Positions 50,811-58,119 of a stretch of 64,000 nt of DNA are shown here, one piece after another. The position numbers were made by a program, and so were the translations under genes. The stretch's first letter is position 1. Each line of letters opens with the position of its first letter. Source of the stretch: Brevundimonas sp. (GTDB taxonomy: Bacteria; Pseudomonadota; Alphaproteobacteria; Caulobacterales; Caulobacteraceae); the NCBI RefSeq assembly GCF_027484365.1, contig NZ_JAIXTC010000017.1, positions 1 through 64,000 on the forward strand. Direction: 5' to 3'. Below the pieces are notes generated by a model. It searched no databases, was not told the DNA's origin, and saw only the letters and a program-made list of their open reading frames with translations.

Positions 50811-52328
50811 TTGGCTGCGTCGTTGGAAATTCTGCAGAGCCGGTCAGCCGGCGACGTGGCCAACGCCTACGAGCAGTCGCGCGCCCGTGTCGCCGTCATC
50901 CTCGGCCCTGTGGGCGGTGGGAAGACGATCAGTTCGTCGAAGAAGTGTATTCGCGTAGCCCGAATGCAGGAGCCTAGTCCGCGCGACGGGATCCGTCGAG
51001 CCCGGATCGTGGTGCTGGCCCGGACCTATGGCGACATCTGGGACAAGGTGCTGCCCAGCTACCGCAAGACCTATCCCGCTTCGATGTTCGGCGAGATCAA
51101 GGGCTCGCAAAACCGGCAGGCCGACCACGTCTATGACATCCGCGAACCGGGCAAGGGGATCCTCCACGTCGAGGTCCTGTTCCGGGCCGTTCAGGACATC
51201 GACCTGGAAGACTTCGTGCGCGGCATGGAGTGCACGGCCTGGTGGCTGACCGAGATGGACACCCTGCCGCAGGCCATCGTCGAGCTGGCGGCCCAGCGCG
51301 TCGGCCGCTACCCGGAGCCCGACGATCGGCCGGAGCCGGAAGAGGGCCAGACTGAACGGCCGCTGGCCTATGCGGGCGTCTTCGGCGACGCCAACGTGCC
51401 CGACATCGACGACTGGTTCTACAATCAGTTCTGGCTGGCCGCGAACCGGCCTTCACACTGGCACCTGTTTCTTCAGCCCTCGGCCATCCTGCCTGGCGGC
51501 CCGCCCTGGCTGCAGAACCCGAACGCCGAAAACCTGCAAAATCTGCGGAAGGCGGACCCGAACTGGTACGCCACCCAGGCCCGCGACATGCAGGCCTGGC
51601 AGATCCGGCGCTTCCTGCAGTGCAAGCCCGGCTATTCGCGCCACGCGACCCCGGTCCACGAACTGTTCGACGAGGTTCGACACGTTGCGGCCGGTCGGAT
51701 CCAGATCGACCCCTACAAGCCGATGATCATCGGAGCCGACGGCGGTGGCGGGACCCTGCACCCGTCGGCGGCCTTCATGCAGAACCCCCGGCCGATGCAA
51801 TGGCGCGTGAACGCGGAATTCGCGCCACAGGAACGCTGCTCGGTCGAGGAGTTCGCCCACAACATCCTGCGGGTCATGAACACCCAGGTGAAGCGCTCGG
51901 CCGGGGCCATCATCCTCGGGGATCCGGCGATGGCGCAGGGGATGACCTTCGGCGGCGGGGGCGGGGGTTTCTCGATCCAGACCTATGGCCAGAAGCTGCA
52001 GGCCCTGACCGGGATCGAAGTCCAGCTGGCTCCGTCGAACAAGCCCGCCGAGCGGCGCGGCGCCCTGGCGAAGGTGCTGAAGGAGCATGACGGCTTCTCG
52101 TGCGACCCGCGCGTCACCTATCTGATCCGCGCCCTGGCCGGCGGCTTCCGCTACCGCAAGCGCGCCGGGGACAAGGTCCTGCTCGAACCCGAAAAGAACA
52201 TGCACAGCCATATCGCCGAGGGCTGCGAATACGGCGTGCTGGGCGGCGAGGGCATGACCGGCTTTTTCGGCGGCCTGGGCGGCGACCACGGCGTGCCCGC
52301 CGACCTCATGCCGCCACCGATCATGTGA
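50811..52328 (+). CDS. terminase large subunit
   Basis: A 505-residue packaging motor. Walker A GPVGGGKT is at 32-39 in VAVILGPVGGGKTISS. Walker B is in AWWLTEMDTL. The nuclease half has MIIGADGGGGTLHPSAAF and AIILGDPAMAQGM with metal-binding Asp residues. Length and motifs agree with podovirus TerL. The TTG start at 50811 lies just after GGGGTCCGGG. Followed by a small linker gene and the connector gene. Confidence 0.87.
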   Translation: MAASLEILQSRSAGDVANAYEQSRARVAVILGPVGGGKTISSSKKCIRVARMQEPSPRDGIRRARIVVLARTYGDIWDKVLPSYRKTYPASMFGEIKGSQNRQADHVYDIREPGKGILHVEVLFRAVQDIDLEDFVRGMECTAWWLTEMDTLPQAIVELAAQRVGRYPEPDDRPEPEEGQTERPLAYAGVFGDANVPDIDDWFYNQFWLAANRPSHWHLFLQPSAILPGGPPWLQNPNAENLQNLRKADPNWYATQARDMQAWQIRRFLQCKPGYSRHATPVHELFDEVRHVAAGRIQIDPYKPMIIGADGGGGTLHPSAAFMQNPRPMQWRVNAEFAPQERCSVEEFAHNILRVMNTQVKRSAGAIILGDPAMAQGMTFGGGGGGFSIQTYGQKLQALTGIEVQLAPSNKPAERRGALAKVLKEHDGFSCDPRVTYLIRALAGGFRYRKRAGDKVLLEPEKNMHSHIAEGCEYGVLGGEGMTGFFGGLGGDHGVPADLMPPPIM

Positions 52329-52336
52329 GAGAGACG

Positions 52337-52528
52337 ATGGGATCCCTGTTCCGACCCAAGGCCCCGAAGCCGACGCCGACCGTCGATCCGAACGACGTCG
52401 CGAACCGGCGCGGAGAAGCCCGTCTGGCCCGCCTGGCGACGGGCGGCGCCCAGTCGACGATCCTGACCGACGCGATGGAACGTCGCGCCGGATCCAGCCC
52501 GCGTCAGACCCTCGTAGGGATGGGCTGA
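52337..52528 (+). CDS. small phage head protein between terminase and connector
   Basis: A 63-residue protein, MGSLFRPKAPKPTPTVDPND at the start, basic and helical thereafter. The ATG at 52337 follows GAGAGAGA. Small proteins of this type and place are common in podovirus head operons; no function assigned. Confidence 0.65.
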   Translation: MGSLFRPKAPKPTPTVDPNDVANRRGEARLARLATGGAQSTILTDAMERRAGSSPRQTLVGMG

Positions 52529-52543
52529 TGAGCACCTTTGTTT

Positions 52544-52581
52544 CGCTACCGCTCGCCTCGCGGAGGCTCGCTAAATGAGCG
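52544..52581. repeat. two-stem hairpin repeat, copy G, containing the connector start codon
   Basis: Outer stem CGCT/AGCG, left internal ACCGCTC, inner stem GCCTC/GAGGC on GCG, right internal TCGCTAAATG. The right internal strand holds the ATG of the connector gene (52575-52577), so folding of this element in mRNA would occlude the start codon. Confidence 0.78.
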
Positions 52582-54254
52582 CTGAACCCAAGGCGATCCT
52601 GCGGCGCTGGGAAGAGCTGAAACAGGCGCGCCTCGACGTCGAGGCCTGGTGGCGCGACATCGACGATTACTTCACCCCACGCCGCAGCCAGATCATCACG
52701 CGCGGCAAGGGCGAGCTGCGCGATCGGCGGGTGGTCGAGGCCTCGGGCATGGTCGGCGTCGATCGGCTGGCGGCCATGACGTTCGGCTTCATGATCAACC
52801 CGGCCATGCCGTTCGTGCGGCCGGACGTCGGCTCGGGCCTGATCGCCAACGGCCGCGCGGCCGACGACATCGATCTGGACGGGCGCGACTATCTGGACGG
52901 GGTCAGTTGGGGGATCCACGGCCATCTGATGTCGGCCCAGTCCGGCTTCACCGTCGCCGTGCCCGAGGCCCTGAACGACTGGGCGGCCAAGGGGACCGGC
53001 GTGGTCTGGACCGGGCGGAAACGCGGCTTCGGCGCGCGGTATCAGAGCCGGTCGATGTGGAGCTGCTGGATCGCCGAGAACGAAGACGGCGAGATCGACA
53101 CCCTGTATTACGCCTTCGCCATGCCGGCCTGGCGCGTCAGGGCCAAATGGCCGGACACGGCCGAGCTGAAGACGGTCAAGGACGCCGCGTCGCGCGGGGA
53201 CAACGCCCAGATCAACTTCGTCATGGCCGTCGAGCCCCGGATCGGGGGGATGGCCGGCAACCTGGCCATGGGCAAGCCCTTCATGGCGGCCGTTTTGATG
53301 GTCGACGAAAAGGTCGTGGTCGAAGAGAGCGGCTACGACAGCTTCCCCTACTCGGTGCCGCGTTTCGCCGTGCGCCCCGGCGAGGTCTACGGCTACGGCC
53401 CGCCGTCGATGTGCATGTCCGACGTCAAGATGCTGAACGCGATCATGGAAGCCGTGGTCGACGGGGCGGAAAAGATCGTCGATCCGGCGGTAATCCTGCC
53501 GCTGAGGGCCTTCCCCAAGGCGATCGACCGGCGTCGCGGGGCGACCAACTACTACCAGGCGTCGCAGATGGGGATGCAGACGGCCGAACAGGCCGTGCGG
53601 TCGCTGGTGACGGCGGGCGACATCAATGTCGGGGTCGAGCTGATCCGCGAGATCCGGCGCAGCGTCGAATTCGCCTTCTACACTGACTGGATGCGGTTGC
53701 GTGAAAGCGGTTCGATGACCGCGACCGAGGTCGGCGACCGTCGGGACATGCGGCTGCGCGGCATGTCGCCGATCGTATCCCGCGCCGAGCGCGACCTGAT
53801 GGGTCCGCTGGCCGACCGAACGTTTGAAATCAACGATCAGGAGCGGTTCTTCGGCGATCCTCCCGAAAGCATGGCCGGTCTGAACCTGCGTTGGGGCTAC
53901 ACCGGGCCGATGGCCCTGGCGCAGCTGCAGTCGCAGCGCGAGAGCGTAAGCCTGATCCTGTCGGTGACCCAGCAGATTGCCGCGATCGACCCGGCAGCGG
54001 CCAAGATCGTGAATATCGAGGAGGCGATCCGCGTCCTGGCCGACAGCGTCGGCCTGCCGCCCGCCGTTCTCGAGACGCGCGCGCGGATGGCCGAGATCCG
54101 CGAAGCGCAGGAAGAGGCCCAGCGCCGCGCGATGGAGACCGACGAGACCGCGAAACAGGCCACGGCCCTGCGCGACGGCGCCCAGGCGGTCGGCACAATG
54201 TCGAACGCCCTGCGCCCGGCGAATGACATGGGCGAAATGGCGATGGCGGCATGA
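52575..54254 (+). CDS. podovirus head-tail connector (portal) protein
   Basis: A 559-residue portal of the T7-like head-to-tail connecting family. It begins RWEELKQARLDVEAWWRDIDDYF and continues with FGFMINPAMPFVRPD, FPYSVPRFAVRPGEVYGYGPPSM (about 258-280) and a C-terminal helical crown rich in Glu, Gln and Ala. It forms the dodecameric ring through which DNA is packaged. The start lies inside repeat copy G. Confidence 0.88.
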   Translation: MSAEPKAILRRWEELKQARLDVEAWWRDIDDYFTPRRSQIITRGKGELRDRRVVEASGMVGVDRLAAMTFGFMINPAMPFVRPDVGSGLIANGRAADDIDLDGRDYLDGVSWGIHGHLMSAQSGFTVAVPEALNDWAAKGTGVVWTGRKRGFGARYQSRSMWSCWIAENEDGEIDTLYYAFAMPAWRVRAKWPDTAELKTVKDAASRGDNAQINFVMAVEPRIGGMAGNLAMGKPFMAAVLMVDEKVVVEESGYDSFPYSVPRFAVRPGEVYGYGPPSMCMSDVKMLNAIMEAVVDGAEKIVDPAVILPLRAFPKAIDRRRGATNYYQASQMGMQTAEQAVRSLVTAGDINVGVELIREIRRSVEFAFYTDWMRLRESGSMTATEVGDRRDMRLRGMSPIVSRAERDLMGPLADRTFEINDQERFFGDPPESMAGLNLRWGYTGPMALAQLQSQRESVSLILSVTQQIAAIDPAAAKIVNIEEAIRVLADSVGLPPAVLETRARMAEIREAQEEAQRRAMETDETAKQATALRDGAQAVGTMSNALRPANDMGEMAMAA

Positions 54255-54616
54255 GCCGGACAAGGACCAAAGCCCCGGCCACGTCAGCGGTCCCGGTTAC
54301 CGGGACAGCCTACGACTGGACCGGGATCGAAGATCCGCAGGTCAAGGAAACAAAGCGGGCCGAAGCCTATCGAGCGCTGTTCTCGTCGGATCTGGGGAAA
54401 CTCATCCTGCTCGACATGTTGATCGAAGCGAAGGTCTTCGGCTGGCGAGGCCCGCCGAGCGGCGTCGCCGGTCACTCCGACTACGAGGCGGGAGAGCGCG
54501 ACCGCATCGTCATCATAGCCGACCTGGCGGGCGTCGATGCCCGCCACATGGCCGAAGCGCTGACAACCGGAAACGAGGGCTACTTGTATGAGCGAACAAC
54601 AGACATCGAACTCTAA
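54251..54616 (+). CDS. Bbp19-like phage protein
   Basis: A 121-residue protein. YRALFSSDLGKLILLDMLIEAKVFGW then GERDRIVIIADLAGVD follows the Bbp19 family pattern (a 'F...F....G..vL.dL' helix and a 'GRR.vv..l' helix), found next to the connector in Bordetella phage BPP-1-like podoviruses. Probably a head or scaffold accessory. ATGA overlap with the connector gene. Confidence 0.65.
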   Translation: MSRTRTKAPATSAVPVTGTAYDWTGIEDPQVKETKRAEAYRALFSSDLGKLILLDMLIEAKVFGWRGPPSGVAGHSDYEAGERDRIVIIADLAGVDARHMAEALTTGNEGYLYERTTDIEL

Positions 54617-55514
54617 CGCCGGCGGCGATGAAGCCGCTGCAGAGGCCGCTGCAACAGCTGCGGCCGAGGCGGCCAGGGGCGGGGCCAGCGACGACAAGGG
54701 CGTCGGTGAAGGCAAGTCCTGGCTGGACGGCTTGAAGCTGCCGGACGACGTCCGCACGGATCCGACTGTGGCCAAGTTTGCCGCCGACCCCGAAGGGATG
54801 GCGCGCAGCCTGATCCATCTGCAAAAGCATTTCGGCATACCGGCGGAACAGATCGTCCGTCTGCCCAAGCCGGACGACGCCGAAGGAAACGCGAAGCTGT
54901 GGAACAGCCTCGGTCGCCCCGAAACGCCGGACAAATACGAGGTCAAGATCCCCGATGGGACCGATCTCGACAAAGCCGGTCTCGACAGCTTCCTGGCGCA
55001 TATGCACAAGGCCGGTCCGTTGACGCCCGCAATGGCCCAGGGCGTGGCCGACTGGTACGCCGGTTACTCCGCGCAGCTGGCGACGGCGCGACAGGCCGAA
55101 TTTGCGGCCGCCCAGGAACAGGGCACGCAGGCCCTGAAAGCCGAATGGGGCGCGCAGTTTGAGGACAATCTCGACGCGGCTGCCGAGATGGCGGAACGGT
55201 TCGGCGGCAAGGACTACGTCAAGTTCCTCAAGGACAGCGGTCAGGGCAACGACCCCGCCAATCTGAAGGCCTGGGCCGCCGTCGCCAAGGCGGCAGGCGA
55301 GCGCTCGAACCCGGATCCCGGCGGCAAGGGCGGCGGCGGCAAGGGCGGCGGCCTGATGAGCCCGGCCGAGGCCGAGGCGGCGTTGACCGTCTACAGCACC
55401 GCCGGGAGCCCGGAATACACGGCTCTGAATGATCCCGCCCACGCCCAGCACGACTTCCACGTCAATCGCCGGAACACCTTGTTCCAGATGAAGCGGGGTC
55501 AGCGGCCGGATTAA
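54588..55514 (+). CDS. capsid assembly scaffolding protein
   Basis: A 308-residue, highly charged, helical protein. The Ala/Glu/Gly-rich N-terminus is disordered. LPDDVRTDPTVAKFAADPEGMARSLIHLQKHFG and RPETPDKYEVKIPDG resemble phage capsid-scaffold proteins. The C-terminal part ends in a Gly/Lys-rich linker and a basic tail (DFHVNRRNTLFQMKRGQ), which probably binds the capsid. Precedes the capsid gene by 324 bp of spacer. Confidence 0.75.
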   Translation: MSEQQTSNSNAGGDEAAAEAAATAAAEAARGGASDDKGVGEGKSWLDGLKLPDDVRTDPTVAKFAADPEGMARSLIHLQKHFGIPAEQIVRLPKPDDAEGNAKLWNSLGRPETPDKYEVKIPDGTDLDKAGLDSFLAHMHKAGPLTPAMAQGVADWYAGYSAQLATARQAEFAAAQEQGTQALKAEWGAQFEDNLDAAAEMAERFGGKDYVKFLKDSGQGNDPANLKAWAAVAKAAGERSNPDPGGKGGGGKGGGLMSPAEAEAALTVYSTAGSPEYTALNDPAHAQHDFHVNRRNTLFQMKRGQRPD

Positions 55515-55838
55515 CGAAAAAGGGGGTTGACCCGGACCCAAACCGGACTCAGCTTCCCGCCATAACCCAAGCAGCGAAAGTTGGATGGGGAGAGGGCGGT
55601 GACAAGCCGGTCACCGCCCTCTCGAATACCTCTCTGGCGTGGATACCCGCGAAAGCGGCCCGGTCGCGGAGAGGCGTCACAGGGGACGAAAAGCCCAGTC
55701 TCGCGCCCGGCTCGCCGGGGACCGCTGACGATCAAACCAGACACCGCCAGTGCGCTAACGGCCGTTCGGCCTGCTTGAGCGCTGGTTTTTTTGATCGCGC
55801 GCGTGCGGCAGATGCCGCCGTCCCGGGGAGACACCACC
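55515..55838. other. spacer between scaffold and capsid genes with two hairpins
   Basis: No gene is seen. A perfect 13-bp hairpin (AGAGGGCGGTGAC 55591-55603, loop AAGCCG, GTCACCGCCCTCT 55610-55622) lacks a T-run. A repeat-type hairpin with seven T residues follows at 55747-55791. The region between is featureless to me. Confidence 0.7.
55747..55791 (+). terminator. two-stem hairpin repeat, copy E, acting as a terminator
   Basis: Outer stem GCGCT/AGCGC (extended by CCAG/CTGG), left internal AAC, inner stem GGCC/GGCC on GTTC, right internal TGCTTG, then seven T residues (55785-55791). It is a repeat copy that also has intrinsic-terminator form. It ends about 48 bases before the capsid start. 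Confidence 0.78.
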
Positions 55839-56756
55839 ATGGCGTTCGACGTCGAAGAAACCCTTTCGTCCCACTACACCGACGCCTTCGAGGCGAACCT
55901 GTCGAGCGTGCCGCAGCAAATCGGCTCGCGCCTGGTCTCGGTCGTGGACAGCAATCTGAACTTCACCAAGACCGGCGACATGTTCAACGCCGACGACCTG
56001 ATGGAGTCCGGCGGTCCCAAGCCGATCGAGGATCGGTTCGGCAAGTCGCCCGAAGGCGCTCGCGGCAAGATCCGCCGCGTCGGCTTCTTCGAGGCCTATG
56101 ACGACGGCGAATGGGTCGATGACATCGACAGCGCCAAGTCGCTGTCGGATCCGACCAACGAAACCATGCAGTCGATGCAGTGGGGTCACGAGCGCTACCA
56201 CGACGACAAGATCATCGCGGCCATGGACGCCCCGGCCCGTGAGGGCCGAACCGGTGAGACCACGGTCGCCTTCCCGGCGGCCCAGATCATCGCCGTCAAC
56301 GACTGGTCCTACAAGCGCAAGGGCGACGCCTCGACCGGCAACGCCCCGCTGACGTTCGCCAAGCTGAACCACACCAAGAAGAAGCTCGGCCAGAGCCAGA
56401 TCCCCGGCCGTCGCACCTTCGTGACGAACGAGGAGGGCGTGGCCCAGCTGCTGACGGACCCCACCATCACGGATCGCGAAAGCTCGTCGGTTCAGATGCT
56501 GATGTCGGGCGAGCTGTCGACGTTCATGGGCTTCGACTGGGTGATCTCCGAACGCTTGCCGTTCGAAAGCGGCACGGTCCGGAAGAATTTCGGCTTCGTG
56601 CGCCCGGCGATCCAGTATCGCGCACGCAAGCTGACCATGGCCACGATCGTTCGCCGGGCCGACCGGAAGTTCAACTGGTATGCCTATTACAAGGGCATGA
56701 GCGGAGCCCTGCGGCGCTACGATCGCGCCGTCGTCAAGGTCCTCGTTCAGGAGTGA
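55839..56756 (+). CDS. major capsid protein
   Basis: A 305-residue protein. The start at 55839 is preceded by GGGGAGAC. FGKSPEGARGKIRRVGFFEAYDDGEWV (E-loop-like), SMQWGHERYHDDKIIAAMDAP, RRTFVTNEEGVAQLL and FMGFDWVISERLPFE are typical of podovirus/HK97-fold capsids of this phage type. The gene follows scaffold and a terminator-like hairpin, so it may have a separate promoter or readthrough control. Confidence 0.82.
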   Translation: MAFDVEETLSSHYTDAFEANLSSVPQQIGSRLVSVVDSNLNFTKTGDMFNADDLMESGGPKPIEDRFGKSPEGARGKIRRVGFFEAYDDGEWVDDIDSAKSLSDPTNETMQSMQWGHERYHDDKIIAAMDAPAREGRTGETTVAFPAAQIIAVNDWSYKRKGDASTGNAPLTFAKLNHTKKKLGQSQIPGRRTFVTNEEGVAQLLTDPTITDRESSSVQMLMSGELSTFMGFDWVISERLPFESGTVRKNFGFVRPAIQYRARKLTMATIVRRADRKFNWYAYYKGMSGALRRYDRAVVKVLVQE

Positions 56757-56766
56757 CGGCTCGTCG

Positions 56767-56794
56767 AGGGGCTGGGTCGAAAGACCCGGCCCCT
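56767..56794 (+). other. hairpin between capsid and next gene
   Basis: AGGGGCTGGGTC (56767-56778) pairs with GACCCGGCCCCT (56783-56794) around a GAAA tetraloop, with one T-G pair and no T-run. It probably protects or separates the capsid mRNA. Confidence 0.65.
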
Positions 56795-56841
56795 TCATCG
56801 AGCCGTCATGGCCCGCCTAGCCGCCAGCACAGGAGATTTCC

Positions 56842-57339
56842 ATGGCCGCCACGACCCACAAGGGCGTTTTCGCCCCCGTCTGCCTTCCCGGTGAAGTCCG
56901 CAAGCTCGCGGCCGCAGGATACGTCCAGCAGTTCCAGCACGTCGCCGTGCAGGATCGCGCCGAGATCCCCTCGGGCGTCGAGATCAACTCCAAGATCTAC
57001 CTCGGCGAAATCGACTGGGATTTCATTCCGAACCGCTTTTCCAGCCACATCGCCTTCGACGACGCCGGCACCGGCCAGACGCTGGACATCGGCGACGCCA
57101 ACGATCCCGACGCCCTGGTCGCCGGCCAGGACATCGCCGCGGCGGCCGGTTCGGTCTCCCTGCTCAAGTCGGTGGATATCGACAAGCACGGGGACCCCCT
57201 GTGGAAGCTGCTCGGCTATGCCGACCGCAAGGCCGCGCAAGCCACCGGCCCTCGCGCAATCCTCTTCGCCACGGTGAAGGGCGCCAACCTCGGCGCTGCG
57301 ACCTCGCTGGCCTGGGTTCTCGTCGGAACGCTCGCGTAG
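56842..57339 (+). CDS. phage structural protein of unknown function
   Basis: A 165-residue beta-rich protein (VQDRAEIPSGVEINSKIYLGEIDWDF). Between capsid and tail-tube genes, it may be a head-decoration or head-tail joining protein. RBS AGGAGA lies close upstream. No recognised family. Confidence 0.65.
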   Translation: MAATTHKGVFAPVCLPGEVRKLAAAGYVQQFQHVAVQDRAEIPSGVEINSKIYLGEIDWDFIPNRFSSHIAFDDAGTGQTLDIGDANDPDALVAGQDIAAAAGSVSLLKSVDIDKHGDPLWKLLGYADRKAAQATGPRAILFATVKGANLGAATSLAWVLVGTLA

Positions 57340-57362
57340 CCCCGCATCGTTTCGACTGAGAC

Positions 57363-57393
57363 GCGGCCCGGCGAGTTTCACTCGTCGGGCCGC
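57363..57393 (+). other. hairpin between two late genes
   Basis: GCGGCCCGGCGAG (57363-57375) pairs with CTCGTCGGGCCGC (57381-57393) around TTTCA, with one G-T pair and no T-run. It resembles the hairpin after the capsid gene. Confidence 0.65.
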
Positions 57394-57413
57394 ATTCGAT
57401 TTGAGAGGCCCCA

Positions 57414-58022
57414 ATGGCGACCGAGCTGAGCATCATCAACACCGCGCTGGCCCACCTGGGCGAAGAGCGCCAGCTGTCGGATCTGACGCTGGATCCCGCG
57501 CCGCGCGAACAGCGGGTGGCGCAAGCCCTGTTGCCGCAGGCGACCGAAGCCATCCTGCGCAAGCATCCCTGGCTGTGCGCCGAACGGCGGCTGAGGGTCA
57601 CCCGCGTCCCGCTCGCCGACCCGGTGGACTGGAAGTTCGCCAACGTCTTTCTGTTGCCGCCGACCACGCTGAGGCTCTGGCTGGCCGACACGTCTGAGCC
57701 CTACCAGATGGGGCCCTATGTCGAGATGAACCCGGACATGACCGAGAAGAGCCGCCGCAAGGCGTTGTTCTGCAACGCGGCCGGGCCGCTCAACATCACG
57801 ATCATCGACCTTATCGGCTACGAGTTCTTCGACGCCAGTCTGTCGAACGCCCTGAGCTTCGAGCTGGCCGCGCTGATGGCCGGACCGCTTCAGGCGGACA
57901 AGGCTCTGGCCAAGGCGCTGAAGGGCGACGCTGAAGATGCGATGATCGATGCGATGACGATCCAGACTTCGGAGCTGACCGAGGATCCCGCGCCGCGCGG
58001 CCGCTGGCTGAGCGGACGGTAG
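57414..58022 (+). CDS. T7 gp11-like tail tubular protein A
   Basis: A 202-residue protein. MATELSIINTALAHLGEERQLSDL is the signature start of this family, followed by VAQALLPQATEAILRKHPWL and, near the middle, RKALFCNAAGPLNITII. It forms the tail gatekeeper just below the connector. Confidence 0.78.
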   Translation: MATELSIINTALAHLGEERQLSDLTLDPAPREQRVAQALLPQATEAILRKHPWLCAERRLRVTRVPLADPVDWKFANVFLLPPTTLRLWLADTSEPYQMGPYVEMNPDMTEKSRRKALFCNAAGPLNITIIDLIGYEFFDASLSNALSFELAALMAGPLQADKALAKALKGDAEDAMIDAMTIQTSELTEDPAPRGRWLSGR

Positions 58023-58039
58023 GAGGGCTTTTCTTGCGA

Positions 58040-58077
58040 GGCTAACGCCCGCGACGCGGTCGCGGGCTGCTTGAGCC
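58040..58077. repeat. two-stem hairpin repeat, copy F
   Basis: Outer stem GGCT/AGCC, left internal AACG, inner stem CCCGCGAC/GTCGCGGG on GCG (8 bp), right internal CTGCTTG. It lies in the 97-bp gap between tail tube A and tail tube B genes. Confidence 0.82.
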
Positions 58078-58119
58078 GGGCCTTACCGTCCCGGCTGTGG
58101 CGGCGACGATCATGTCGCC

